Below, in pieces: positions 51,377-60,782 of a stretch of DNA of 64,000 nucleotides. Location: contig NZ_SJDM01000014.1 in NCBI RefSeq assembly GCF_004761865.1, forward strand, positions 1 through 64,000. The letters run 5' to 3'. The notes under the pieces are model-generated. The model ran no database searches. It worked only from the letters and a program-made list of their open reading frames with translations, and was not told the origin of the DNA. The position numbers and the translations under genes were made by a program. Origin of the DNA: Crenalkalicoccus roseus (GTDB lineage Bacteria > Pseudomonadota > Alphaproteobacteria > Acetobacterales > Acetobacteraceae). Position 1 is the first letter of the stretch; every line of letters begins with the position of its first letter.

Positions 51377-51952
51377 TTGCCGATTCCCCGCCGCGCCTGC
51401 CTTGCCCTCCTGCTGACGCTCGCCGCCTGCGGCGGGCGCTACTCGCCCGACATCTACGCCACCCGCGCGGTGCAGCAGGCGAACCGCGTCGAGCAGGGCA
51501 TCGTCATCGGCGTGCGCGAGGTGCGCGTCAGCGCCGAGGGCAGCACCGGCGCCGCCACCGGCGCCGCGGCAGGGGGCGTGCTCGGCGCCCAGGCGCCAGG
51601 CGGGGGCATCGTCTCGGCGCTGGGTGGTGTCGGCGGGGCGCTGATCGGCGGCGTCTTCGGCAAGGCGGCCGAACATACGGTGGTGGACACTGTGGCCTTC
51701 GAATACGTGGTGCGCACGACCAAGGGCGAATTGCTCTCGGTGACACAGCGCGACCGCGCCCCCCTCGCCCTCGGGCAGAAGGTGCTGGTGATCACCGGCG
51801 CTCAGGCGCGGGTGGTGCCGGACTACACCCTGCCCTCCCTCGCCGCGCCGCCCGAGCCCGCCGTGCCCGAGGCCCCGGCCGCCCCGCCGCCCGCCAGGAT
51901 GCCGCCCGGGGAAGAGCCGCGGCCGGCCATCCCGCCGTTGACACCGCCGTGA
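51377..51952 (+). CDS. Glycine-zipper outer-membrane lipoprotein
   Basis: The lipobox LTLAACGG with Cys18 follows a short basic signal. A glycine zipper (STGAATGAAAGGVLGAQAPG and VGGALIGGVFGKA) spans about 55-95, as in SlyB/Pcp-like lipoproteins, and the C-terminus is Pro-rich. 191 residues from a TTG start (51377). No ATG or GTG lies in a better place before the signal. It is divergent from rpsF and 52 bp upstream of fabD. Confidence 0.75.
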   Translation: MPIPRRACLALLLTLAACGGRYSPDIYATRAVQQANRVEQGIVIGVREVRVSAEGSTGAATGAAAGGVLGAQAPGGGIVSALGGVGGALIGGVFGKAAEHTVVDTVAFEYVVRTTKGELLSVTQRDRAPLALGQKVLVITGAQARVVPDYTLPSLAAPPEPAVPEAPAAPPPARMPPGEEPRPAIPPLTPP

Positions 51953-52004
51953 CCCCCGGTTAGCCCGCGCCCGCCCGCCACCCCCCAGCCAACGAGGACA
52001 CGCC

Positions 52005-52964
52005 ATGGCGCTCGCCTTCGTCTTTCCCGGCCAGGGCAGCCAGGCCCCGGGCATGGGCCGCGACCTCGCCGCCGCCTTCCCCGCCGCCCGCGAGGTCTTC
52101 GAGGAGGTGGACGAGGCGCTGAAGCAGCGGCTCTCGCGCCTGATGTTCGAGGGGCCGGCGGAGGAGCTGACGCTCACCGCCAACGCCCAGCCGGCGCTGA
52201 TGGCCCATTCCGTCGCCGTGCTGCGGGTGCTGGAGCGGGAGGGCGGCTTCTCCCTGCCCGGGCGGGTCGCGCTGGTCGCCGGCCATTCGCTCGGGGAGTA
52301 CAGCGCGCTGACCGCGGCGCGCGCCTTCGATCTTCCCACCGCCGCGCGGCTGCTGCGCCTGCGCGGGGAGGCGATGCAGAAGGCGACGCCGCCTGGCACC
52401 GGCGCCATGGCGGCGCTGCTCGGCGCCGAGACGGCGCAGGCGGAGGCGATCTGCGAGGCGGCGCGGACCGATCCCGAGACCGGGCAGGTGCAGGTGGTCG
52501 AGATCGCCAACGACAATGGCGGCGGTCAGATCGTCATCTCCGGGCATCGGGAGGCGGTGGAGCGCGCCGTCGCCAGGGCGCCCGAGCACGGGGTGCGGCG
52601 CGCCATGGCGCTGCCCGTCTCCGCCCCCTTCCACTGCGCGCTGATGGCGCCCGCCGCCGAGGCGATGGCGGAGGCGCTGGAGCGGGCCGAGATCCGCCCT
52701 CCCGCGGTGCCGGTGGTGGCCAACGTCACCGCTGCCAAGGCGACCGATCCGGCCGCGATCCGCGACCTGCTCGTGCGGCAGGTGACCGCCACGGTGCGCT
52801 GGCGCGAATGCGTCGCCGCCATGGTGGCGATGGGCTGCGACCGCTTCGCCGAGCTCGGCGCGGGCAAGGTGCTGACCGGGCTGATGAAGCGCACCGCGCC
52901 CGAGGCGGGCGCCACCGCCATCGGCACCCCCGCCGAGATCGAGTCCTTCCTCAGGACGCTTTAG
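52005..52964 (+). CDS. fabD: Malonyl-CoA:ACP transacylase
   Basis: This enzyme transfers malonyl groups to acyl carrier protein for fatty-acid synthesis. FVFPGQGSQAPGMG at the start, the active-site Ser in GHSLGEYSAL, and the catalytic His in VSAPFHCALM are intact. 319 residues, typical. fabG follows 12 bp downstream; acpP and fabF are not next to them here. Confidence 0.96.
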   Translation: MALAFVFPGQGSQAPGMGRDLAAAFPAAREVFEEVDEALKQRLSRLMFEGPAEELTLTANAQPALMAHSVAVLRVLEREGGFSLPGRVALVAGHSLGEYSALTAARAFDLPTAARLLRLRGEAMQKATPPGTGAMAALLGAETAQAEAICEAARTDPETGQVQVVEIANDNGGGQIVISGHREAVERAVARAPEHGVRRAMALPVSAPFHCALMAPAAEAMAEALERAEIRPPAVPVVANVTAAKATDPAAIRDLLVRQVTATVRWRECVAAMVAMGCDRFAELGAGKVLTGLMKRTAPEAGATAIGTPAEIESFLRTL

Positions 52965-52976
52965 GGAGCGAGCGGC

Positions 52977-53714
52977 ATGTTCCGTCTGGACGGCAGGGTC
53001 GCGCTGGTCACCGGCGCGACGGGCGGCATCGGCGCCGCCATCGCGCGGGCGCTGCACGCGCAGGGCGCGCAGGTGGCGCTGACCGGGCGCCGCGCCGCCG
53101 AGCTCGAGGCGCTGGCGGGGGAGCTTGGCGAGCGGGCGATGGCGGTGCCCGCCGACCTCGCCGAGCCGGAGGCGGCGGCGCGGCTGGTAGAGGCGGTGGA
53201 GAAGGGGCTCGGCGGGCCCGACATCCTGGTGAACAACGCCGGCTTCACCCGCGACATGCTGGCGCTGCGCATGGGCGATGCCGACTGGCAGGCGGTGCTG
53301 GAGGTGGACCTCAACGCCCCGTTCCGCCTCGCGCGCGCGGCGCTGCGCGGCATGATGAGGAAGCGCTGGGGGCGCATCGTCTCCATCGCCTCCATCGTCG
53401 GCGTCACCGGCAATGCGGGCCAGGCGAACTACGCCGCCGCCAAGGCCGGGCTGATCGGCATGACGAAGTCCCTGGCGCAGGAGGTCGCGACCCGCGGCGT
53501 CACCTGCAACGTGGTGGCGCCCGGCTTCGTCAGGACGGCGATGACCGACGCGCTCGGCGAGGCGCAGCGGACGAAGCTGCTGGAGCGCATCCCCATGCAG
53601 CGCATGGGCGCGCCGGAGGACGTGGCGGCGGCGGTGGCCTACCTGGCCTCGGAGGAGGCCGGCTGGGTCACCGGCCAGACGCTGCACGTCAACGGCGGCA
53701 TGGCGATGATCTGA
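52977..53714 (+). CDS. fabG: 3-oxoacyl-ACP reductase
   Basis: This NADPH-dependent SDR reduces 3-oxoacyl-ACP. TGATGGIGAAIA, NNAGFTRD, the catalytic YAAAKAG and the C-terminal VTGQTLHVNGGMAMI (a FabG hallmark) are all present. 245 residues. It forms an operon with fabD. Its stop codon lies in CTGATGCCCGGCG, a segment repeated at the end of csm6, and a hairpin follows. Confidence 0.95.
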   Translation: MFRLDGRVALVTGATGGIGAAIARALHAQGAQVALTGRRAAELEALAGELGERAMAVPADLAEPEAAARLVEAVEKGLGGPDILVNNAGFTRDMLALRMGDADWQAVLEVDLNAPFRLARAALRGMMRKRWGRIVSIASIVGVTGNAGQANYAAAKAGLIGMTKSLAQEVATRGVTCNVVAPGFVRTAMTDALGEAQRTKLLERIPMQRMGAPEDVAAAVAYLASEEAGWVTGQTLHVNGGMAMI

Positions 53715-53715
53715 T

Positions 53716-53737
53716 GCCCGGCGCGGGAAGTCCGGGC
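53716..53737. terminator. Hairpin after fabG
   Basis: GCCCGG (53716-53721) pairs with CCGGGC (53732-53737) directly after the fabG stop. It lies between convergent genes and belongs to the dispersed ATGCCC hairpin family. Confidence 0.45.
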
Positions 53738-53828
53738 GTTCGCGGCCGGGTATCCCTGCGCATAGGGCTGCCGGAAGCCGGCACGGAGCGGCGGCTGCGC
53801 CCCAGATCCCATGCCGGCCGCGGGCGCC

Positions 53829-54707
<879 letters not shown>

Positions 54708-54733
54708 GGCGGCGGCGATCCGGCGCGGGAGGC

Positions 54734-55114
54734 TCAGCCGCCCTCCACCGCGCCCCCCGCATCGGCCCAGTCCTTGAAGCCGCCGAGGTTGCGGACGTCG
54801 GTGTAGCCCATGTCCTTCAGGGTCTTGCCGGCAAGGGCGGCGCGGCCGCCGGAGGCGCAGTAGGTGATGATGGTCTTGGCGCGGTCGAAGGCCGCCTCGT
54901 GCAGCGGGCTCTCCGGATCGGCGCGGAACTCCAGCAGGCCGCGCGGAATGGTCAGCGCGCCAGGCACCTTGCCGGAGGCCGCGACCTCGGGCGGCTCGCG
55001 CAGGTCCACGAACACCACCTGCGGGTGCCCGTGCAGCGCCTTCGCCTCCTGCGCGCTGATGCGCGGGACGGCGGCGTTGGCGGCCTCGAGCATGTCCTTC
55101 ACGGTTACGGCCAT
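54734..55114 (-). CDS. Rhodanese-domain sulfurtransferase
   Basis: This is a single-domain rhodanese: FVDLREPPEVAASGKVPGA is the CH2A region, and the catalytic Cys is in YCASGGRAA. 126 residues, cytoplasmic, with no signal peptide. It transfers sulfane sulfur; the acceptor is unknown. It lies upstream of the LOG gene and downstream of an SDR, same strand. Confidence 0.88.
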   Translation of the reverse strand: MAVTVKDMLEAANAAVPRISAQEAKALHGHPQVVFVDLREPPEVAASGKVPGALTIPRGLLEFRADPESPLHEAAFDRAKTIITYCASGGRAALAGKTLKDMGYTDVRNLGGFKDWADAGGAVEGG

Positions 55115-55269
55115 GGCCTAGGTCCTCCCCTCGAGAGCGGTCACCATAGAGCGGATCGCGGGCGGCTGGAATCGGTCGGGGGCGCGAATCCGCTCCGCCG
55201 GCGGAAGGCCGGGAACGCGGCCGTGCGCGCCGGCGAAGGGAAAGGGCTGCGGCGGCGCGTCACGGCGCC

Positions 55270-56001
55270 CTACAGGCTGGCGCCGCCGTCTATCGCCAGC
55301 TCGGCGCCGGTCATGTAGGCGCTGTCGTCGGAGAGCAGGAACAGCACCAGCCGCGCCACCTCCTCGGCGGTGCCCATGCGGCCCATCGGGATCTGGCCGA
55401 TGCGGGCGGCGCGCTGCTCGTTGCTCCACACCTTCACCATGTCGGTGTCGATCGGGCCGGGATGCACCGAGTTCACGCGGATGCCGCGCGGCGCCAGGTC
55501 TATCGCCGCCGCCTTGGTCATGCCGCGCAGCGCCCACTTGGTGGCGCTGTAGGCGAGGGCGCCGGGCGAGCCGCGCAGCCCCGCAGTCGAGGAGATGTTG
55601 ACGATGGAGCCGCCGCCCGCGCGCTGCATCGCCGGCACCACCGCCTTCATGCCGAGGAAGCAGCCGAGCTGGTTCACCCGCATGTGCCGCTCGAACAGCG
55701 CCGCATCCGTCTCCATCAGCGGTCGGGGGATGTAGATGCCGGCGTTGTTGACCATGCCGTGCAGCCCGCCCAGCGCCTCCGCCGCCGCGACCGCGCGGGC
55801 CCAGTCCGCCTCCTCGGTCACGTCCTGGCGCAGGAAGGTGGCGGCCGGGCCGAGCTCCTCCGCCAGCCTCCGCCCCTCCGCCTCCAGCACGTCGCCGATG
55901 ACGACGCGCGCCCCCTCGGCGACCAGCATGCGCGCCTCCACCGCGCCCTGCCCGCGCGCCCCGCCGGAGATGAGCACGACCCTGTCCCGGAACCTCGCCA
56001 T
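55270..56001 (-). CDS. SDR-family oxidoreductase, classical type
   Basis: This short-chain dehydrogenase has SGGARGQGAVEA, NNAGIY, the Ser in NISSTAG, YSATKWA (YxxxK) and PGPIDTDM. These motifs resemble cyclopentanol and 3-alpha-hydroxysteroid dehydrogenase-like SDRs. 243 residues from ATG 56001 (MARFRDRVVLISGG). An ATG at 56034 would add 11 residues. The substrate is unknown. It is divergent from the FAD monooxygenase, which may serve the same catabolic step. Confidence 0.87.
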   Translation of the reverse strand: MARFRDRVVLISGGARGQGAVEARMLVAEGARVVIGDVLEAEGRRLAEELGPAATFLRQDVTEEADWARAVAAAEALGGLHGMVNNAGIYIPRPLMETDAALFERHMRVNQLGCFLGMKAVVPAMQRAGGGSIVNISSTAGLRGSPGALAYSATKWALRGMTKAAAIDLAPRGIRVNSVHPGPIDTDMVKVWSNEQRAARIGQIPMGRMGTAEEVARLVLFLLSDDSAYMTGAELAIDGGASL

Positions 56002-56132
56002 GGACGCCCTCCCGCTTCTGGCTGCCGGAACCATACAGGGCCGTCACCGCGGGGGCGATGCCGGCGCGCCCTTGCCGCCAGGCGGCGGCGGCCGATACTC
56101 ACGGGGCGGTTGCGGACATGACGGGGAGGAGC

Positions 56133-57314
56133 ATGGCGGACCCGATCCTCATCGCCGGCGGCGGCATCGGCGGCCTCGGCGCGGCGCTGGCCCTGGCCCG
56201 GGCCGGCCATCCCGTCCGCCTGTTCGAGCGCGCGCCCCGGTTCCGCGAGATCGGCGCCGGGATCCAGCTCGGCCCGAACGTCTTCCACATGTTCGACCGC
56301 CTCGGCATCCGCGAGGCGGTGGCGGCCAGCGCCGCCTTCCCGCGCGCCCTGGTGATGCGCTGCGCGCTCGGCGGGCAGGAGGTGGCGCGCATCCCGCTGG
56401 AGGGCATGCCGGCGCGCTACGGCAACCCCTATGCCGTCATCCACCGCGGCGACCTGCTGGAGGCGCTGCTCGACGCCTGCCGCCGCCTGCCCGCGATCTC
56501 CCTCGAGACCGGCCGCACCGTCGCGGAGTTCGCCCAGGACGCGGCGGGGGTGACGCTGCGCTTCGAGGAGGGGGGCGAGGCGCGCGGCGCCGCCCTGATC
56601 GGCGCCGACGGGCTGTGGAGCCGCGTCCGCCAGCTCGTGATCGGGGATGGTCCGCCCACCGTCTCCGGCCACATCGCCTACCGCGCCGTGCTGCCGATGG
56701 CGGAGGTGCCGGCGGAGATCCCGCGCGACGTGGTGCAGCTCTGGGCCGGGCCGCGGCTGCACCTCGTGCACTATCCGCTGCGCCGCGGCGAGCTGATGAA
56801 CCTGGTCGCCGTCTTCCACTCCGACCACTACGCCGAGGGCTGGGACCAGGCGGGGGACACGGCGCTGCTGTGGCGGCATTTCGAGGGCACGCGCCCCGAG
56901 GTGCGCGCCCTGCTCGCGCGCATCGAGACCTGGCGCTTCTGGGTGCTGTGCGACCGCGACCCCCGCCGCGGCTGGACGCAGGGGCGCGTCACCCTGCTCG
57001 GCGACGCCGCGCACCCGATGCTGCAATACCTGGCGCAGGGCGCGAACATGGCGCTTGAGGACGCGGTCTGCCTCGCCGACCAGCTCCGCCTGCATGGCGA
57101 CATCCCGTCCGCCTTCGCCGCCTACGAGGCGCTGCGGGTACTGCGCGCCGGGCGGGTGCAGGTGACGGCGCGGCTGTTCGGCGAGATCTACCACGCCGCC
57201 GGCGTGCGCGCGGAGCTGCGCGACCAGTGGCTCGCCGGCCGCGACCCGGCGGCGGCGCGGGAGGGCATGGCCTGGCTGTACGAGAAGCCGAGCTGGCCTG
57301 GCGCGCCCTCCTGA
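56133..57314 (+). CDS. FAD-dependent aromatic monooxygenase
   Basis: This is a PHBH-fold flavoprotein hydroxylase, of the 3-hydroxybenzoate 6-hydroxylase/salicylate hydroxylase branch. The ADP-binding motif is IAGGGIGGLGAAL, GADGLWSRVR is the DG motif, and GDAAHPMLQYLAQGANMALED is the FAD ribityl/pyrophosphate motif. 393 residues from ATG 56133, which follows GGGGAGGA; ATGs at 56058 and 56119 are less likely. The aromatic substrate cannot be set from sequence. Confidence 0.87.
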   Translation: MADPILIAGGGIGGLGAALALARAGHPVRLFERAPRFREIGAGIQLGPNVFHMFDRLGIREAVAASAAFPRALVMRCALGGQEVARIPLEGMPARYGNPYAVIHRGDLLEALLDACRRLPAISLETGRTVAEFAQDAAGVTLRFEEGGEARGAALIGADGLWSRVRQLVIGDGPPTVSGHIAYRAVLPMAEVPAEIPRDVVQLWAGPRLHLVHYPLRRGELMNLVAVFHSDHYAEGWDQAGDTALLWRHFEGTRPEVRALLARIETWRFWVLCDRDPRRGWTQGRVTLLGDAAHPMLQYLAQGANMALEDAVCLADQLRLHGDIPSAFAAYEALRVLRAGRVQVTARLFGEIYHAAGVRAELRDQWLAGRDPAAAREGMAWLYEKPSWPGAPS

Positions 57315-57325
57315 GCCCCGCCCGC

Positions 57326-57374
57326 CCGCCTGGAGCGGGTCGCGGAGGGCCAGGGGCAGCCGGAAGCGCGCCCC
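57326..57374. terminator. Long-loop inverted repeat between convergent genes
   Basis: GGAGCGGG (57326-57333) and CCCGCTCC (57367-57374) are perfect 8-bp arms separated by 33 bases. They lie in the gap between the monooxygenase and the methyltransferase. Termination is inferred from position only. Confidence 0.3.
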
Positions 57375-57393
57375 CGCTCCGCGGACGACGGCC

Positions 57394-58152
57394 CTACCCC
57401 CCGGCGAGCTCCCGCGGCCAGGGCTTGCGCAGCACGCAGACCGACTGCCCGAGCGCGTAGGTGCCGGGCGGCACGGCCGCGGTCGCCGTCGCCGCGTCCA
57501 CCGCGATGAAGGGCTGGTCGCCGCGGTGGATCGCCTGCACCCGGAAGCCGAGGCGCCGCGCCCAGAGCCTGAGGTCGCGCGGGTTGAGGAAGACGTTGAG
57601 GTGGCCGGCGATGGTGCGGTCGCGCACCCAGGCGAGGTTGGCCTCGAACACGCCCCAGGCCCCTTCCACGTCGTAGTCCAGGAAGGAGAACACGGCCTTC
57701 CCGCCCGGGCGCAGCACCCGCATCGCCTCCTGCAGGTAGAGGTAGGATTCCTCGTGCAGCAGGTGGGTGAAGACGGAGAAGAAGACGACGAAGTCGGCGC
57801 CGGAATCGGGGGCGGGGATGGCGATGCGGTCCACCGCCTCGAAGCGGAAATCCTCCCGCCCGACGCGGCGCCGCGCATAGTCGAGCAGCGCCGGCACCAC
57901 GTCGAGGCCGAGGTAGCGGAGCTCCCCGTGCCGGGCGAGCTGCAGGGCGAGGCGGCCGGAGCCGCAGCCGACATCCACCACCCGCGCGCCGGGACCGAGG
58001 CCGAGCCCGCGCAGCAGCGCGTGCTCTAGCACCCCGATCCGCTCGTAATCCCCGCCCACCGCGCGCGCCATCGCCTCCTCCTCGGGGAGGGCGCGCAGCA
58101 GGGCGGCGACCATGCCCTCATAGCCCTGAAGGTAGCGGAGCTGGCTGCTCAT
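57394..58152 (-). CDS. SAM-dependent methyltransferase, class I
   Basis: This is a small-molecule or sugar methyltransferase. VVDVGCGSGRLALQLA is the SAM loop, followed by YLGLDVVPALLDYARRR and the acidic VFFSVFTHLLHEE. The C-terminal half (EGAWGVFEANLAWVRDR onward) is larger than in minimal methyltransferases. 252 residues from ATG 58152. It follows the UDP-sugar epimerase by 17 bp, so it probably modifies the sugar or polysaccharide made by that enzyme. Confidence 0.82.
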   Translation of the reverse strand: MSSQLRYLQGYEGMVAALLRALPEEEAMARAVGGDYERIGVLEHALLRGLGLGPGARVVDVGCGSGRLALQLARHGELRYLGLDVVPALLDYARRRVGREDFRFEAVDRIAIPAPDSGADFVVFFSVFTHLLHEESYLYLQEAMRVLRPGGKAVFSFLDYDVEGAWGVFEANLAWVRDRTIAGHLNVFLNPRDLRLWARRLGFRVQAIHRGDQPFIAVDAATATAAVPPGTYALGQSVCVLRKPWPRELAGG

Positions 58153-58169
58153 GCGGGCCTCGCGGCGGG

Positions 58170-59171
58170 TCAGAGCCCGTAATAGTCGCGGAACCAGGCG
58201 ACGAAGGCGGCGATGCCGGCATCGACGTCGGTGGCGGGGCGGAAGCCGGTCAGCGCGTGCAGCAGGGCGGTGTCGGCCCAGGTTGCGGGCACGTCGCCGG
58301 GCTGCAGCGGCAGCAGGTTGCGCTCCGCCCTGCGCCCGGTCGCCCGCTCGATGGCGGCGATGAAGTCGAGCAGCGGCACGGGGCGGCTGTTGCCGATGTT
58401 GACCAGCCGGTAGGGCGCGACCGGGCTGAGCGAGTCGCATGCCGCCACCGGCCGCCCGGCCTCCGGCACCCGCGGGATCAGGCGCAGGATCGCCTCCACC
58501 AGGTCGTCGATGTAGGTGAAGTCCCGCTCCATCCGGCCGTGGTTGTAGATGTCGATCGGGCGGCCGCGCAGGATGGCGTCGGTGAACTTGAAGAACGCCA
58601 TGTCCGGCCGGCCCCAGGGGCCGTAGACGGTGAAGAAGCGGAAGGCGGTGACCGGCTGCCGCCACAGATGCGCATAGGCGTGCGCCATGTGCTCGGTGGC
58701 GAGCTTGCTCGCCGAGTACATGTTGAGCGGCGTCGCCGCCGCCGCCGTCTCGCGGAACGGCATCTCCGGCCCGACGCCGTAGGCCGAGCTGGTGGAGGCG
58801 ATCAGCAGGTGCCGCGCCGGGTGCCGCCGGAGCCCCTCCAGCAGGTTGAAGGTCGCCTGGACGTTGTTGTGCAGGTAGCTCGCCGGCTGCTCCAGCGCGT
58901 AGCGCACCCCCGCCTGGGCGGCGAGGTGGACCACCACCTCCGCCTGCGTCTCCGCGAGCACCGCCTCCAGCGCCGCCGCGTCGGCCATGTCCGCGACATG
59001 GCCGCGGAAGCCCGGCATCGCCTCCAGCAGCCGGTGCCGCGCCTCCTTCAGCCGCGGGTCGTAGTAGGGGATGAAGGCGTCGAGGCCGGTGACCCGGTGG
59101 CCCTCGTGCAGCAGCCGCCGCGCCAGGTGGAAGCCGATGAAGCCGGCGCTGCCGGTGACGAGGATGTTCAT
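58170..59171 (-). CDS. UDP-glucuronate 4-epimerase-like enzyme
   Basis: This is an extended SDR: GSAGFIGFHLA is the NAD-binding loop, STSSAYG the Ser motif, and YSASK the YxxxK active site. FFTVYGPWGRPDMAFFKF is a hallmark of the UDP-glucuronate 4-epimerase group, interconverting UDP-GlcA and UDP-GalA. 333 residues. It forms an operon with the methyltransferase and is divergent from a UDP-sugar dehydrogenase, which could supply its substrate. A surface-polysaccharide role is inferred. Confidence 0.87.
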   Translation of the reverse strand: MNILVTGSAGFIGFHLARRLLHEGHRVTGLDAFIPYYDPRLKEARHRLLEAMPGFRGHVADMADAAALEAVLAETQAEVVVHLAAQAGVRYALEQPASYLHNNVQATFNLLEGLRRHPARHLLIASTSSAYGVGPEMPFRETAAAATPLNMYSASKLATEHMAHAYAHLWRQPVTAFRFFTVYGPWGRPDMAFFKFTDAILRGRPIDIYNHGRMERDFTYIDDLVEAILRLIPRVPEAGRPVAACDSLSPVAPYRLVNIGNSRPVPLLDFIAAIERATGRRAERNLLPLQPGDVPATWADTALLHALTGFRPATDVDAGIAAFVAWFRDYYGL

Positions 59172-59383
59172 GGCTGCGACCGTCCCGGCCTCCCCTCAGA
59201 CGCTCCCGCGCCCGCCTCCCGCCGGGGAGGCGGCCTGTCACGCCCCCGCCGGGAGCGTCCGCGGGCTAGGGCCTCAGGCCTCCGGTGTCCAGGCGGCGCC
59301 ATGAGCGACTCCAGGGAATGCACAACTTTTGCGGGAAATTCGGCGATTGACTATCTCCTGCACGATAAAGCATTCCTGGAGCG
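59172..59383. other. Divergent intergenic region of the polysaccharide genes
   Basis: This 212-bp gap has an AT-rich patch near 59320-59375 (CACAACTTTTGC, GATTGACTATC, CGATAAAG) upstream of the UDP-sugar dehydrogenase. It is probably the promoter zone, but no hexamer pair at standard spacing is convincing. Confidence 0.4.
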
Positions 59384-60775
59384 ATGCGAAGCGGAACCGC
59401 CACCCTGGCCCGGCCCGCGGGCCGGGCCGCCCGAGAGCCGGCCCGGTCCGACCCGGTCGCGGCCCTGGCGCGGCGCTTCGCCGGGCGCGAGGCGACGGTG
59501 GCCGTGCTCGGCCTCGGCCATGTCGGGCTGCCGCTGGCCCGGGCGGCGGCCGCGGCGGGGTTCCGCGCCATCGGCTTCGACACCGACCGGGCGAAGATCG
59601 CCCGCCTCGCCGCGGGGGAGAGCCCGCTCCGCCATGTCCCGGCGGAGGCGCTGCGGGCGCTGCTCGGCGCGGGGCGGCTGCGGCCGACCGGCGACGCGGC
59701 GGCGCTGGCCGAGGCGGAGGCGCTGATCCTCTGCGTCCCGACACCGCTCGGGCCGGGGCGGGAGCCGGATCTCGGCCATGTGGTCGCCGCCACCCGCACC
59801 GTGGCGCGGCACCTGCGGCCGGGGCGGCTCGTCGTGCTCGAATCCACCACCTGGCCCGGCACCACCCGCGGCGTGGTGCAGCCGATCCTGGAGGAGACGG
59901 GGCTCCGCTGCGGGCGGGACTTCTTCCTCGCCTACTCGCCGCAGCGGGAGGACCCGGGCAATACGCGCTTCCCGACCGAGGCCATCCCGAAGCTGGTGGC
60001 CGGGGCGGATCCGCAGGCGCGGCGCCTCGCCCTCGCCCTCTACGGCGCGATCGTGGCGCGGCCGGTGCCGGTCGCCTCGCTGGAGGTGGCGGAGGCGGCG
60101 AAGCTCGCCGAGAACGTCTTCCGCGCCGTCAACATCGCGCTGGCCAACGAGCTCAAGCACAGCTTCGCGGCCATGGGGCTCGACGCCTGGGAGGTGATCG
60201 AGGCCGCGGCGACCAAGCCCTTCGGCTATGTCCCCTTCTGGCCGGGGCCCGGGCCGGGCGGGCACTGCATCCCGGTGGATCCGCACTACCGCGCCTGGGC
60301 GGCACGGGCGCATGGCGCGCCGGCGCGCCTGGTGGAGCTGGCGACGGCGCTGAACGAGGCGGCGCCGCGCCAAGTGCTGCGGGCGCTGGAGGCGGCGCTT
60401 CGCGCGCGGGGGGAGGCGGGGCTGGCGGGGCGGCGAGTGCTGGTGGTCGGCCTCGGCTACAAGCGCAACATCGCCGATCTGCGCGAGAGCCCGGGCCTCG
60501 CCCTGCTCGGGATGCTGCGGGCCGAGGGCGCCGTGGCGGGCTATTTCGACCCGCTGGTGCCCCGCATCCCGCCCCTGCCGGGGCATCCCGGCCTCGCCGG
60601 GCTGCGCGGCCTGTCCCGGGACGAGGCGGCCTCGGGCTGGGACGCGGCGCTGATCGCCACCGACCATGACGGGGTGGACTACGCCGCGCTGCTGGCCGCG
60701 ACGCCGCTGGTGGTGGACACGCGCAACCTCTGCGCCCGCCTCGGCTTGTCGGGGCCGCAGGTGGTGAAGGCGTGA
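59384..60775 (+). CDS. UDP-sugar 6-dehydrogenase (nucleotide sugar dehydrogenase)
   Basis: This enzyme oxidises a UDP-sugar C6 hydroxyl to the uronic acid in two NAD-dependent steps. The N-terminal Rossmann motif is VLGLGHVGLPLA, the catalytic Cys is in GGHCIPVDP, and a second Rossmann domain (LVVGLGYKRNIADLRESP) is at the C-terminus. The architecture fits WbpA/WecC-like enzymes (UDP-GlcNAc or UDP-GlcNAcA) slightly better than plain UDP-glucose dehydrogenase. 463 residues. It converges with prpE, 7 bp apart. Confidence 0.9.
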   Translation: MRSGTATLARPAGRAAREPARSDPVAALARRFAGREATVAVLGLGHVGLPLARAAAAAGFRAIGFDTDRAKIARLAAGESPLRHVPAEALRALLGAGRLRPTGDAAALAEAEALILCVPTPLGPGREPDLGHVVAATRTVARHLRPGRLVVLESTTWPGTTRGVVQPILEETGLRCGRDFFLAYSPQREDPGNTRFPTEAIPKLVAGADPQARRLALALYGAIVARPVPVASLEVAEAAKLAENVFRAVNIALANELKHSFAAMGLDAWEVIEAAATKPFGYVPFWPGPGPGGHCIPVDPHYRAWAARAHGAPARLVELATALNEAAPRQVLRALEAALRARGEAGLAGRRVLVVGLGYKRNIADLRESPGLALLGMLRAEGAVAGYFDPLVPRIPPLPGHPGLAGLRGLSRDEAASGWDAALIATDHDGVDYAALLAATPLVVDTRNLCARLGLSGPQVVKA

Positions 60776-60782
60776 GGCGGCC

